43,855 bases of DNA from Fusobacterium sp. (GCA_020024915.1 JAHHSZ010000002.1:1-43855); one strand, 5' to 3'. Positions 1 through 8,767 are shown, counted from the first letter of the stretch. Notes: generated from the sequence alone by a model not told the origin. A program made the numbers and translations.

Positions 1-1
1 C

Positions 2-80
2 TTCTATACTTTGAAGTTCTCTTAAAAAATGTGCCCAGCATAAAGAATGTAGAATTTAGAGTATTTGCGATAGTTCCTTG
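2..80 (-). pseudogene. IS66-family transposase fragment (remnant, runs off left edge)
   Basis: Read on the minus strand from about position 55 to 2, the translation is ILHSLCWAHFLRELQSIE. This matches the HSLC-(x)AHxLREL motif of IS66-type transposases (TnpC). An in-frame TAA lies immediately upstream (56-58). A one-base shift joins it to NYRKYS in another frame (about 58-77), as expected for a decayed copy. No start codon or intact upstream domain exists, because the MATE gene follows at 148. The stretch 81-147 holds a 6-bp hairpin (CCACCT/AGGTGG at 83-98) without a T-tract, possibly an element end. The family call rests on about 18 residues. Confidence 0.5.
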
Positions 81-147
81 CACCACCTATAGAGGTGGGC
101 GACTTCTTACCTATTAGGTTAAAAATTACTAGTTTACCCACACCTTT

Positions 148-1458
148 TTATAATACTCCTCTTTTTTGTAAAACTACTGTAGTTAGATATGTTAATAGAT
201 CAGATACAGGTAAAGCTAACCATACCCCTCTCTCACCTATTATCTTTGGTAAAATAAATAAAGTAATGGCTACATACACTGTACTTCTTAATATAGATAG
301 TAAATTAGCAGAATTAGCTTTTCCCTTTGATTGTAAATAAGCTATATTTATGAAATTAGCTCCCATAAATATAATAGCACTTGTATATAGTATCATTCCT
401 TCTGATGCTTTTTTTCTTAAAACAATATCATTATTAAATAGCACAATCAAGCTCTTACTAAAGAATACTACCCAAATCAATATAATTATTGAAATTACAA
501 ATGAAACCCTATGTCCCAATTTATATATCCCTTTTACTCTTTCATGTAGCTTAGCACCATAGTTATAACTTACAATTGGTTGTATTCCTTGCCCCAATCC
601 AGAGAATAACATTCTAAAGATATAGAATATATAACCTACTATACAAAAGGCTGAAACTCCTAATTCTCCACTATATTTCATAAATGATAAGTTAAATAGT
701 ATTGTTATCAGAGCTACTGCAAATTCCATTATAAAAGATGGAAATCCTATCATCAACATCTTATATAAAATATTTAATTTTAACTTCATAAATTTATATT
801 TAAAGTGACAATCAAATCTGAAAAAATATTTTATTAAGAACAACATTGAAAATAGCTGTCCAATAGCTGTAGCTAAAGCTCCTCCAAACATTCCCCATCT
901 AAATACTATTATAAAGAGCCAGTCTAAAATTATATTTGTAACAGCTCCAATTACCATTGCTATAAATGCATATGTTGGTGACTTATCATTTCTAACAACA
1001 GCATTTAAGCTATTTGCTAACATCAAAAAACCTACTCCGACAGTACAAGGATAAAGATAGGCTTTTACCATTGGTAATAATTGTTCACTAGACCCCATTA
1101 AATATAATAGCTTCTCATTGAAGATTATAACCATCAACACTATAAAGATATAACTTATTATATTCAAAGTTATTATATATGAGAAACATCTATTTTGAAT
1201 TTTTTTATTTTTGGGATAGAGTGATATCAGTGTTGATCCTCCTACTCCAAACATCAAACTCAAAGCTGCTCCAAAGTTTACTATTGGATAACCTATATTT
1301 ATGGCAGCAAGTCCATCTGCTCCAACCCCTTGTCCTATAAAAACTCCATCAATTATGGCATAAAAGGCTGTAACTAACATTCCTGTTACAGCAGGAATAG
1401 AAAAGTTTAAAAATAATTTTCCTATTGAATCCTTCCCTAAGCTAATTGATTTTGACAT
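148..1458 (-). CDS. MATE family efflux transporter
   Basis: A 436-residue polytopic inner-membrane protein of the MATE (multi-antimicrobial extrusion) family, which exports cationic drugs or metabolites in exchange for Na+ or H+. The length is normal for the family and about twelve hydrophobic segments are spread through it. The N-terminus has the family pattern FIGQGVGADGLAAINIGYPI (first half of the repeat), and a second related half starts near residue 225. The ATG is preceded by AGGAGGAG at an ideal distance. It lies downstream of the META lipoprotein gene on the same strand with a 67-bp gap that contains a weak hairpin, so the two may be partly cotranscribed. The substrate cannot be predicted. 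Confidence 0.9.
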   Translation of the reverse strand: MSKSISLGKDSIGKLFLNFSIPAVTGMLVTAFYAIIDGVFIGQGVGADGLAAINIGYPIVNFGAALSLMFGVGGSTLISLYPKNKKIQNRCFSYIITLNIISYIFIVLMVIIFNEKLLYLMGSSEQLLPMVKAYLYPCTVGVGFLMLANSLNAVVRNDKSPTYAFIAMVIGAVTNIILDWLFIIVFRWGMFGGALATAIGQLFSMLFLIKYFFRFDCHFKYKFMKLKLNILYKMLMIGFPSFIMEFAVALITILFNLSFMKYSGELGVSAFCIVGYIFYIFRMLFSGLGQGIQPIVSYNYGAKLHERVKGIYKLGHRVSFVISIIILIWVVFFSKSLIVLFNNDIVLRKKASEGMILYTSAIIFMGANFINIAYLQSKGKANSANLLSILRSTVYVAITLFILPKIIGERGVWLALPVSDLLTYLTTVVLQKRGVL

Positions 1459-1480
1459 AGCTCCTCCTGTTTCAAAGCAA

Positions 1481-1507
1481 AGACTGACCCCAAAAAAGAG
1501 CCAGTCT
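1481..1507 (-). terminator. Possible weak terminator/attenuator between lipoprotein and MATE genes
   Basis: An inverted repeat with arms AGACTGGCTC and GGGGTCAGTCT (minus strand) can form a stem of about 10 bp including two G-U pairs around a T-rich loop. The following sequence (TTGCTTTG) is a poor T-tract, so partial termination is the most that can be claimed. Confidence 0.35.
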
Positions 1508-1525
1508 AATTATTTTAATCAACTA

Positions 1526-1954
1526 TTATTTTTTTATAAATTTTAATGGTTTATCATTTCCTAATAATGAAATGCTATTCTCTTCTATTACAATTTTATT
1601 TACATTTGCTAATTTCTTTAAATACTCAGCTTCACTCTCCATCTTAGCTGTTTCTCCAGCCATCATAGTAGATGCTACATTATCAATAGTTACCTTATCT
1701 CCTTCTATCTCTACAACACCAAAGTATCTGTTAACTCCTGAAAAACCATAGATCTTTCCACTATCAAATACTACTGTAATATCTGATCCTTCTAATGTAT
1801 ATTCTACTCCTTTTATAGAGTTCATATCTAACATAGTTTGGGCAGTTTTACTTATTGTACTTACTTTATCAGTTGTTTCACTTGTTTTTTCTAATGCTGT
1901 ACATCCACTCAATAAAGCTCCTATCAGTGTTATCATCAATAGTGATTTTTTCAT
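1526..1954 (-). CDS. META-domain lipoprotein (HslJ-like)
   Basis: A 142-residue protein. It starts with a lipoprotein signal (MKKSLLMITLIGALLSGC, lipobox LLSGC, lipidated Cys18), so it is probably membrane-anchored on the periplasmic side or in the outer membrane. The remainder (about 45-140) resembles the META/HslJ domain (DUF306): a pattern like YGFSGVNRYFG followed by an ASTMMAG segment, matching the GxxGCNxxxG and TxMAC motifs of that family but without its cysteines. META proteins are poorly understood; HslJ has been linked to novobiocin resistance and heat shock. RBS GAGGAGAGGG precedes the ATG. It may be cotranscribed with the MATE gene. Confidence 0.75.
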   Translation of the reverse strand: MKKSLLMITLIGALLSGCTALEKTSETTDKVSTISKTAQTMLDMNSIKGVEYTLEGSDITVVFDSGKIYGFSGVNRYFGVVEIEGDKVTIDNVASTMMAGETAKMESEAEYLKKLANVNKIVIEENSISLLGNDKPLKFIKK

Positions 1955-2022
1955 TTACACCCTCTCCTCTTCTAATTTTATACTGTCTAACAATTGTAGC
2001 ATATTCAGAAAAATATATCAAT

Positions 2023-2829
2023 TTATTTTATTCTTTTAAAAACAGGTTTCATTTTGTCAAATCCACAAATATAATTTACTCCTATGCTTTTTAAGAACTC
2101 ATATGCCACATCAAAGTCCAAAGTTAGATACTCTTTAATATGTGAGTCAGATCCTATAGTTATGATCTCTCCACCCAATTCAAAATATCTTTTTACTATA
2201 TCTGTACACGGATAAAATCTGTTCTCTTTATATCTATAACCTGATGTATTGATCTCTATCCCCTTTCCTTTATGAATTAGTGTTCTCAATATTTCGTCAA
2301 TTACATCTTTATGCATATAATAATCCATGCCTCTATATTCAGACTTACCATATCTCGTTATAAAATCCATATGCCCATATACAGAAAACTGTTCATATTT
2401 TTTCACATTATCTAAAACTGTTTCAAAATAAAGTTTCTGTAGTTCCTCTTTGTTTCTTGTTTTTTGGAGCTCTCCCCAAGCTAAATCACACCTGTTAATA
2501 GCGTGTGTTGAAGCTATTACAAAGTCAAATGGATATTTTTTTACCTGCTCTTCCAAATACTCTCTTGTATGAGGTTGCACTCCTACCTCTACACCTAATT
2601 TTATATCTAGTTTTCTTATATACTCATCTTGATATTCTAATATTGTTTTAGTATATTTATCTAAATTTAAAATCCATTTCTCTGTCATTCCTTCAATATC
2701 ATACTCTAAATGGTCAGTTATTGCAATCTCATTTAAACCTAAAGAGATTGCTTTTTCAAAAATATCTCTCATATTCTGGTTGGAATCTCCTGAAAACTCA
2801 CTATGAATATGGTAATCATTTATAAACAT
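2023..2829 (-). CDS. hisK: Histidinol-phosphatase, PHP family
   Basis: A 268-residue cytoplasmic protein of the PHP superfamily, HisJ/HisK type, which dephosphorylates L-histidinol phosphate to histidinol. The N-terminal metal motif DYHIHSEFSGDS and the second motif AITDHLEYD (about residues 35-43) are classic PHP signatures. Later metal-site motifs include STHAI, GHMDF, EINTSG and GSDSH, in the right order. The length is typical. No other his genes are in the window, so either it is an orphan of the histidine pathway or it acts on another phosphate monoester. The ATG has a GAGGAGAGAG ribosome site directly upstream. Confidence 0.85.
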   Translation of the reverse strand: MFINDYHIHSEFSGDSNQNMRDIFEKAISLGLNEIAITDHLEYDIEGMTEKWILNLDKYTKTILEYQDEYIRKLDIKLGVEVGVQPHTREYLEEQVKKYPFDFVIASTHAINRCDLAWGELQKTRNKEELQKLYFETVLDNVKKYEQFSVYGHMDFITRYGKSEYRGMDYYMHKDVIDEILRTLIHKGKGIEINTSGYRYKENRFYPCTDIVKRYFELGGEIITIGSDSHIKEYLTLDFDVAYEFLKSIGVNYICGFDKMKPVFKRIK

Positions 2830-3064
2830 CTCTCTCTCCTCTAAATATAATTTTTTAATATTTTAACATATTTTTTGAATTAAATATATTTCTTCTTTAA
2901 AAATTTATTCTTTAATTCTTTTCATGTCCTTTAATTAATCATTTTTTGTCATTAACAAGCAATCTTCTATCTACTTTACAAAAGACTGTTGTTACTATAT
3001 ATGATGAAATTATTGACAGGACAACTAATGAGAATGGACTAATCAAATTTTATACATATGATAA
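2830..3064. other. Gene-poor stretch upstream of the glycerophosphodiesterase remnant
   Basis: The whole gap 2830-3290 lacks an intact gene. The plus-strand frame from about 2920 to 3095 stays open for nearly 60 codons, reading through a segment such as YDEIIDRTTNENGLIKFY, but has no convincing start codon or RBS and I do not recognise the product. It is probably further decayed coding sequence next to the phosphodiesterase remnant. Confidence 0.4.
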
Positions 3065-3200
3065 ATTAAAAAATTTAATATTGAAATCAATACTTTGATG
3101 ATAAAATGATGAAAAATATATGTTATATCTTAAAGAAAATGGAATAAACTCAATTATTACAAATTTTCCAGATATAGCTAAAAGTCTATTAAACAAATAA
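3065..3200 (+). pseudogene. Remnant of glycerophosphodiester phosphodiesterase C-terminus
   Basis: From 3105 to the TAA at 3198-3200 the plus strand reads DEKYMLYLKENG followed by INSIITNFPDIAKSLLNK. This matches the C-terminal end of GDPD phosphodiesterases (ENG-(V/I)-D-(G/S)-IITxxPD). Just upstream, in another frame (3065-3106), the sequence reads FNIEINTLMIK, which resembles the preceding strand normally ending in WTIND. The two pieces are joined by a frameshift near 3105, and stops block both frames. There is no start or N-terminal barrel. This is a broken leftover. Confidence 0.5.
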
Positions 3201-3290
3201 AATTATATTGAAAATTTTAGATAAATATTATAAAATTTAGAAAATTGGATGTTAATTTAGATTATATATTTTAACCTATGGAGGTAAAAA

Positions 3291-4676
3291 ATGTTTGATA
3301 AAAATGTATATATTGAAAGAAGGGAAGGACTAAAATCTCTTCTAAAATCTGGTGTTATAATTTTACCTGGAAATCAAGAATCCCCTAGAAACTATAAAGG
3401 AAATGATTACAACTTTGAGCAAGATTCTAATTTTTTATATTATTTTGGTATGAATGTTCCAGACCTTATAGGAGTAATTGATGTTGATAATAATAAAGAA
3501 TATATTTTTGGTACTGATTTTACTCTTGATGATATTGTTTGGATGGGAGAACAAAAATTGCTAAAATCTCTTGCTGAAGATGTTGGAATAAATAATTTTG
3601 TCGAAATGATAGAGTTTTCTAAATTTGCTAACTCACTTTTAGAGAAGAAAAGAAAACTACTATTTTTGCCACAATATAGAAGTGAAACTATTATGCAATT
3701 GAGCAAATACTTTAAAATTGACCCATTTAATTTTAATAATTTTGTATCTGAAAAACTTATTCTAAGTGTAGTTGAACAGAGAAATACAAAATCAGCTCTA
3801 GAGATCTCTGAAATTGAAAAAGCTGTAAATATAACAAGAGAGATGCATCTCAAAGCTATGGAAGTAGTTAAGCCTGGAATAAAAGAGTATGAAGTAGTAG
3901 CTGCTCTTGAAGAGGTTGCAGCCAGATACAATGCCTCTACATCTTTTCACACTATATTCACAAGAAATGGTCAAATACTGCATAATCATTACTATGGTAA
4001 TACTTTACAAGAAGGAGATCTAGTAGTATTAGATGCTGGTGCTAGAAATGAAGAAGGATATTGTGGTGATATGACAACTTCTTTCCCTATTTCTGGTAAG
4101 TTTACTGATGTACAAAAAGATATTTACTCACTTTTGATAGAGATGTTTGAAAAGGCTGAAGAGCTTATCAAACCTGGTATAACTTATAAAGAGGTACACC
4201 TTGAAGTATGTAAAGTCTTAACTGAAGGAATGAAAAAGAGAGGTCTTATGAAGGGAGATACAGAAGAGGCTGTAAAAGCTGGAGCTCATGCACTATTTTT
4301 CCCACATGGACTAGGTCATATGTTAGGACTTGATGTACATGATATGGAAGCTCTTGGAGAAAACTATGTAGGTTATGAAGATTTTCCTAGAGAGATGCAA
4401 TTTGGTCTTAAATCATTGAGATTAGCTAGAAAGTTAAGACCTGGTTATGTATTTACTGTTGAACCTGGCATATACTTTATTCCTGAATTAGTAAGAATGT
4501 GGAAGAAAACTAATAAGTTTACTGAGTATCTAAACTATGAAGAGATTGAGAAGTACCTTTCTTTTGGTGGAATGAGATATGAAGGAGATTTCTTGATAAC
4601 TGAAACAGGAGCAAGAAGATTAGGTGATAAGATGCCTAAATATCCTCACGAAGTTGAAGCATGTATCAATAGATAA
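3291..4676 (+). CDS. pepP: Xaa-Pro aminopeptidase, peptidase family M24B
   Basis: A 461-residue metallopeptidase that removes N-terminal residues preceding proline. Residues 1-170 form the aminopeptidase P N-terminal domain (RREGLKSLL, NFLYYFGMN, GTDFTLDD), and 175-461 the pita-bread catalytic domain. Metal ligands are visible: LDAGARNEEGYCGDMT (two Asp), FFPHGLGHMLGLDVHD (His), TVEPGIYF (Glu) and the YEGDFLITE region (last Glu). The length fits E. coli PepP. RBS ATGGAGG lies 7 bases before the ATG. It stands alone on the plus strand, followed by a terminator hairpin. It is likely a cytoplasmic enzyme of peptide utilisation, which suits an amino-acid fermenter. Confidence 0.92.
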   Translation: MFDKNVYIERREGLKSLLKSGVIILPGNQESPRNYKGNDYNFEQDSNFLYYFGMNVPDLIGVIDVDNNKEYIFGTDFTLDDIVWMGEQKLLKSLAEDVGINNFVEMIEFSKFANSLLEKKRKLLFLPQYRSETIMQLSKYFKIDPFNFNNFVSEKLILSVVEQRNTKSALEISEIEKAVNITREMHLKAMEVVKPGIKEYEVVAALEEVAARYNASTSFHTIFTRNGQILHNHYYGNTLQEGDLVVLDAGARNEEGYCGDMTTSFPISGKFTDVQKDIYSLLIEMFEKAEELIKPGITYKEVHLEVCKVLTEGMKKRGLMKGDTEEAVKAGAHALFFPHGLGHMLGLDVHDMEALGENYVGYEDFPREMQFGLKSLRLARKLRPGYVFTVEPGIYFIPELVRMWKKTNKFTEYLNYEEIEKYLSFGGMRYEGDFLITETGARRLGDKMPKYPHEVEACINR

Positions 4677-4687
4677 AATATAAAGTT

Positions 4688-4729
4688 AAGAGTATAGATA
4701 ATCAGATTTTATCTACACTCTTATTTTTT
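4688..4729 (+). terminator. Rho-independent terminator after pepP
   Basis: Arms AAGAGTATAGATAA and TTATCTACACTCTT form a stem of about 13 bp with one mismatch around a short loop. It is followed by TATTTTTT, 12 bases after the pepP stop. Confidence 0.85.
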
Positions 4730-4781
4730 AATCTATATATCTAAATTTTATTCTTTTTCCTTCAAATACTAGTGAAATCTA

Positions 4782-5969
4782 CTAATGCTTTAAAGTTAAT
4801 CTTTCATATGTTGAAAAAATATTTAAAACTTGTAACTTTACTCCTAACTCCAAACTATCTTCATCTACATCAAACTTACCATTGTGAAGCGGTGCCACTA
4901 TCCCTTTAGAAATGTTTCTAACACCTAAATTAAAGAAAGCTCCTGGAACTTTTTCAACATAGTAGGCAAAATCTTCAACTCCCATATTAACTAACTTTTT
5001 TTCATAAATTCCCTTCTCTCCCAATAGCTCTTTAGCATTTGCCTTTACTATATCCACATATTCATCATGATTTATGAGAGCCGAATATCCATCAACATAT
5101 GACACTTTTCCCACTGCACAATAAGCTTTAGCTGAATTCTCTACCATCTCTTTTATTCTCTCTTTAGCTCTTACTTTTACCTCATTGGATAATGTTCTCA
5201 ATGTTCCTGAAGCTATGACTCTTTGAGCTACTATATTCTCTTTATCTCCACCATTTATCTTCCCTAAACTAAGTACAGCTGAATCTCTTGAGTCTATATT
5301 TCTACTAATAATACTTTGAAGTGATGTAATTATGCTACAAGCTGTAACAATGGCGTCTATACCTTGACTAGGGTAAGCCCCGTGACAACTTTTTCCCTCT
5401 ATCTCTATCTTTACATCAGTTGATGAGGCACAATAAGCACCATACTTTATTCCAATTGCTCCACACTCTATTGTAGGATCCACATGTAAACCGTATATAA
5501 CATCTACACCTTCCAAACAACCATCTTCTATCATAGGTAGAGCTCCTCCACTTGTCTCTTCAGCTGGTTGAAAAATTAGTCTTACATTGCAAGGCAATAG
5601 TTCTCTATTTTCTGATAATACTTTTCCGACACCTAAAAGTATTGCTGTATGTACATCATGTCCACAGGCATGCATCTGACCAGCTATAGTAGACTTATAC
5701 CCCTTACTACTACACTCTAATATTGGTAAAGCGTCCATATCAGCTCTTAAAGCTATAGTTTTATTTTTATCCTCTCCCTCTATATCTGCTACTATACCTG
5801 ATCTACCTACACCAACTCTATATTTAATTCCCAATTCACCTAAAATATGAGTTACATAGGCTACCGTCCTTGAAAGTTGAAAATCTAATTCTGGTATCTT
5901 ATGTAGGTCTCTTCTTATCTCAATTAGCCAATCTCTATTAATACTATCAAATACTGTTTTTATCCTCAT
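4782..5969 (-). CDS. M20 family amidohydrolase (N-acyl amino acid / hippurate hydrolase type)
   Basis: A 395-residue zinc-dependent amidohydrolase of family M20D, which cleaves N-acyl amino acids, indole-amino-acid conjugates or related amides. Visible motifs are RRDLHKIPELDF at the N-terminus, MHACGHDVHTAILLG (metal ligands Cys/His), IFQPAEETSGGA (metal-binding Glu pair), the dimerisation lid domain about 180-290, and GVEDFAYY plus a late PLHNGKFDVDE (ligand His). All metal ligands look intact. RBS TAGGAGGG precedes the ATG. It is convergent with pepP. The exact substrate cannot be told; diaminopimelate-type N-acyl hydrolases belong to the same family. Confidence 0.88.
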   Translation of the reverse strand: MRIKTVFDSINRDWLIEIRRDLHKIPELDFQLSRTVAYVTHILGELGIKYRVGVGRSGIVADIEGEDKNKTIALRADMDALPILECSSKGYKSTIAGQMHACGHDVHTAILLGVGKVLSENRELLPCNVRLIFQPAEETSGGALPMIEDGCLEGVDVIYGLHVDPTIECGAIGIKYGAYCASSTDVKIEIEGKSCHGAYPSQGIDAIVTACSIITSLQSIISRNIDSRDSAVLSLGKINGGDKENIVAQRVIASGTLRTLSNEVKVRAKERIKEMVENSAKAYCAVGKVSYVDGYSALINHDEYVDIVKANAKELLGEKGIYEKKLVNMGVEDFAYYVEKVPGAFFNLGVRNISKGIVAPLHNGKFDVDEDSLELGVKLQVLNIFSTYERLTLKH

Positions 5970-5991
5970 TTTCCCTCCTAGTTATGCTTAT

Positions 5992-6036
5992 AAAAAAAGG
6001 AGAAAATTTTTGTCCAGTAAGATAAAATTTTTCTCC
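5992..6036 (-). terminator. Rho-independent terminator after the DUF5684-type gene
   Basis: Arms GGAGAAAAATTTT and AAAATTTTCTCC flank a short loop on the minus strand and are followed by a run of seven T (plus-strand A-tract at 5992-5998). It lies between the small membrane protein gene and the M20 gene. Confidence 0.8.
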
Positions 6037-6056
6037 TTTAATTTCTATAATTTTAA

Positions 6057-6401
6057 TTAATCTATTATTTCTGCTTCATCTCCAGTAGCAAAATCATAGT
6101 TCCCAAATCCTAATATTGGATAGAAAATAAATCCTAAAAATGTAAGTCCTAACCCAAATAATACTGGTGAACTTATTTTGAAATTTTTAGCAATATTTAT
6201 ATTTATTTTTATAACTACAAAAAAGTTCACTATTGGTATTATTAGAAGTAAAATATACCACCAATTTAACTTAGCCAAAACTGTTATCATTAAATACACA
6301 TTATAAATTGGAATTAATGATGTCCACCCCTGTAATCCTGCCTTTGTGAAAACTTTCCACATTCCTATTAGAACAATAATTAAAATAATTAAACCAATCA
6401 T
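6057..6401 (-). CDS. Small membrane protein, DUF5684-like
   Basis: A 114-residue membrane protein. It starts with a hydrophobic helix (IGLIILIIVLIGMWKVF), then a loop AGLQGWTSLIPIYNVY, then two more hydrophobic segments (WWYILLLIIPIVNFFVV and PVLFGLGLTFLGFIFYPIL), ending in an acidic tail. The GW-x-SLIPIYNxY pattern is typical of DUF5684-type proteins, which often sit next to signal peptidase or envelope genes. Function unknown. It starts 30 bp after cvfB on the same strand with a strong RBS (AAGGAGG), so the two are probably cotranscribed and end at the terminator at 5992-6036. Confidence 0.75.
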   Translation of the reverse strand: MIGLIILIIVLIGMWKVFTKAGLQGWTSLIPIYNVYLMITVLAKLNWWYILLLIIPIVNFFVVIKININIAKNFKISSPVLFGLGLTFLGFIFYPILGFGNYDFATGDEAEIID

Positions 6402-6431
6402 TTAAAATCCTCCTTTTGATACTTTTATATT

Positions 6432-7286
6432 TTATTTTTTTGAAATTAATTTAAAATATCCGTCCTCTGTTTTCTCTATTTTTCCCTGCTTTAATAGATT
6501 TCCAACAGCTCTTTTAAATGCCTTTTTACTCATATTAAAATAATCCACTATCTGCTCTGGAGTAGTTTTGTCATTAAATCTAAAACTATCCCTTAAAATT
6601 CTCATTTTTTCAAGTATTAGCTCAGCATCTTTATCTAATTGGATATAAGCAAGTTCTCTAGGAGAAAGATCTAATTTTCCATCTTCTCTTACTCTTATTA
6701 CTCTCGCTTCTATTTCATCACCTATCTTATAGTTTTTGAAGTACTCATTTTTTGGTATTAATCCAAAATATCTATCCTCTACAGCAACAAAAACACCAAT
6801 CTCATCATTTATTCTATATACTGTTCCTGAAACTATATCATTTTTCTTCATTGATGTGCTTGGTAATAAGAATTTATATATCTTCATTGTAGCTGAAAGT
6901 CTACCCTTACTATCCTCATAAATTCCTACCAAATATCTTTTTCCAACTTCAACATCAGTCTCCTGCTGTCTTTTAGGTAAAAGTAACTCTTTCTTCAGTC
7001 CCCAATCCATAAAAGCCCCTAAAGTTGGGTGAACATCTGTTACCTCTAATTTAGCTAAAGTTCCCACTAAAGCCTCTGTCTTCCTAAAAGTTGCTACAGG
7101 TCTATCTTCAGAATCCATATAAATTAAAACTTCAATCTCGTCTCCCTCTTTTAGATCTCTATCCTCTAATTCGTTATTAGGTAAAAGTATATTATCCTTA
7201 CTATCACCTGTCCCAGCATCAAGATATGCCCCAACACTAGCAAAATTATTTATAACCATTCTCTGTCTTTTTCCTATTTTTATCAT
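6432..7286 (-). CDS. cvfB: CvfB family S1 RNA-binding protein
   Basis: A protein of 284 residues with tandem S1-like OB folds followed by a winged helix. Visible blocks are NNFASVGAYLDAG with ILLPNNEL (first S1), DVHPTLGAFMDWG with LLLPKRQQ (second), a third S1 about 145-215 (IGVFVAVEDRYFGLIPKNE), and a C-terminal helix-turn-helix (TTPEQIVDYF, MSKKAFKRAVGNLLKQGKI). This order is the hallmark of CvfB/YitL, a regulator found by its virulence effect in Staphylococcus. I chose the ATG at 7286 because AGGAG lies 6 bases upstream; a TTG at 7289 would be too close to it. A TATAAT-like box near 7325 could serve as promoter. Confidence 0.88.
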   Translation of the reverse strand: MIKIGKRQRMVINNFASVGAYLDAGTGDSKDNILLPNNELEDRDLKEGDEIEVLIYMDSEDRPVATFRKTEALVGTLAKLEVTDVHPTLGAFMDWGLKKELLLPKRQQETDVEVGKRYLVGIYEDSKGRLSATMKIYKFLLPSTSMKKNDIVSGTVYRINDEIGVFVAVEDRYFGLIPKNEYFKNYKIGDEIEARVIRVREDGKLDLSPRELAYIQLDKDAELILEKMRILRDSFRFNDKTTPEQIVDYFNMSKKAFKRAVGNLLKQGKIEKTEDGYFKLISKK

Positions 7287-7343
7287 CAATTTCTCCTTAT
7301 CACTCTAACAATACACCTGTATTATACATTTTATTTTTATTTT

Positions 7344-8021
7344 TTACAAGAATAATTTTTTTATTTCATTTTTTAACTCTAAATGGTTCTCTTCCTTTTT
7401 AAATATTTTTTTTATTGTACTTGGTTTTTTTGAAAAAACTATAATAGTATCTCCTAACTCTACAGCTAAATCTATATCATGTGTGATGAGAAACACTGTT
7501 TTTCTCTCCTTCATTTGAAATAATTTTAAATAATCAACTATCTCTTTTTTAGTTTTAATATCTAAAAATTCAAAAGGTTCGTCCATAAAAAGATAATCAC
7601 TTGGAAAGGCAAAAGCCCTTGCTATTCCAACTCTTCTCTTCATACCACCACTTAAATTCTTTGGGTATTCATCTCTATAATCTAAGAGATTTACCACTTT
7701 CAAATACCTTTCTATATACTCTTTCATAGTATCTTGAGGAATCTTATCCTTTAAGACATACTCTATATTTTCATATACAGTTTTCCAAGGGATTAGAGTG
7801 TCCTCTTGAAAAATATAGGATATTCCTTTCTCTATATCTCTTTCATAAACTACCTCTCCTGAATATTTGGTAATATCTTTAGATAAAATCTTTAAAAGTG
7901 TTGTCTTTCCACAACCAGACTCCCCTAAGATCACAGTAACTTTTCCCTCATCTCCAACAAAAGATATTCCTAATAAAACAGCTCTATCTCCAAAGCTTTT
8001 CTCTATATTTTTTACTTCCAT
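7344..8021 (-). CDS. ABC transporter ATP-binding protein (nitrate/sulfonate/taurine type)
   Basis: A 225-residue nucleotide-binding subunit. Walker A GESGCGKTT (about 34-42), Q-loop YIFQEDTLIPW, signature LSGGMKRRVGIARAF, Walker B YLFMDEP with the catalytic Glu, and H-loop LITHD are all intact. The LSGGM signature and short length are typical of the SsuB/TauB/ThiZ group, which pairs with a single-gene permease and an SBP. It is the last gene of a tight four-gene operon; its start overlaps the permease stop by 10 bases. The substrate of this group ranges from sulfonates to thiamine precursors and cannot be fixed from the sequence. Confidence 0.9.
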   Translation of the reverse strand: MEVKNIEKSFGDRAVLLGISFVGDEGKVTVILGESGCGKTTLLKILSKDITKYSGEVVYERDIEKGISYIFQEDTLIPWKTVYENIEYVLKDKIPQDTMKEYIERYLKVVNLLDYRDEYPKNLSGGMKRRVGIARAFAFPSDYLFMDEPFEFLDIKTKKEIVDYLKLFQMKERKTVFLITHDIDLAVELGDTIIVFSKKPSTIKKIFKKEENHLELKNEIKKLFL

Positions 8022-8767
8022 CTATAACTCCTACTCACCATATCATTCAATCTTTTTAAGCCATTCTCTAAAATATAGTTAATCACTATTACAATTGCAA
8101 TCCAAGCAAATATATTTGAGCTTTCTAAGTAGATCTTATTCAAAAATATCTCACCACCTATTGAAAAACTCTCCTGTGAAAGTACCTCTCCAGCTATTAT
8201 TACTTTGAATGTCAGTCCGATATATGAGGGTAAATTTGGTGCTATAGAGTAGTAGACACTAGGGATATAGATATCAGTTATCACTCTCTTTTGAGGTACT
8301 CTATAGATTTTTGACATTTTTAGAAGATTGACATCACTATTATTTAATGCCCCTAAAATACTCTCATAGAGTATTGGAAAGAGTATCAAGAATCCAACTA
8401 CTATTGGAACACTCTCTGTTGTACTCCAAATCAATACCAATATAATTATTGCTATTGTTGGTACAGCTCTTAAGAACACTATGAATGGGGATAACAGTTG
8501 TTTAACTGCTTTATATTTATATGATATTGTTGCAACTATAGTAGCTCCTAAAAGAGATAACAATATCACTAAAAAAAGCCTGCTTAAAGTATTGTATAGA
8601 GTGTGTAAAAATTCTATACTTCCCATTATTTTTAAAAGTGATTCTCCTATCTGAATAACCCTAGGAAAGAGAAGAGAGTTGTCTATAAACAAGGCAACTC
8701 CCTCCCAAATGACAATAAAGAGTATAAAGGAGAACATTTTATAACTACTTTGTAAATATCTCTTCAT
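8012..8767 (-). CDS. ABC transporter permease (SsuC/TauC-like)
   Basis: A 251-residue inner-membrane permease with about six transmembrane segments of the BPD_transp_1 fold. The cytoplasmic EAA-like loop is seen as ALNNSDVNLLKMSKIYRVPQ. The segment FLRAVPTIAIIILVLIW is typical of the nitrate/sulfonate/taurine permeases (usually LRPIPPLALIPL-x-I-x-W). It overlaps the SBP gene by 23 bases and the downstream ATPase by 10, which shows tight translational coupling. As the only permease in the operon it presumably works as a homodimer, although two different ATPases are encoded beside it. Confidence 0.88.
   Translation of the reverse strand: MKRYLQSSYKMFSFILFIVIWEGVALFIDNSLLFPRVIQIGESLLKIMGSIEFLHTLYNTLSRLFLVILLSLLGATIVATISYKYKAVKQLLSPFIVFLRAVPTIAIIILVLIWSTTESVPIVVGFLILFPILYESILGALNNSDVNLLKMSKIYRVPQKRVITDIYIPSVYYSIAPNLPSYIGLTFKVIIAGEVLSQESFSIGGEIFLNKIYLESSNIFAWIAIVIVINYILENGLKRLNDMVSRSYRWK

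Noticed and set aside
95..340. Plus-strand open frame across the MATE gene 3' end
   Set aside because: It is antisense to a clear transporter gene, has no RBS and translates to low-complexity sequence.
7287..7289. TTG as start codon of cvfB
   Set aside because: It leaves only 3 bases to AGGAG; the ATG at 7286 has normal spacing and matches how homologues begin.
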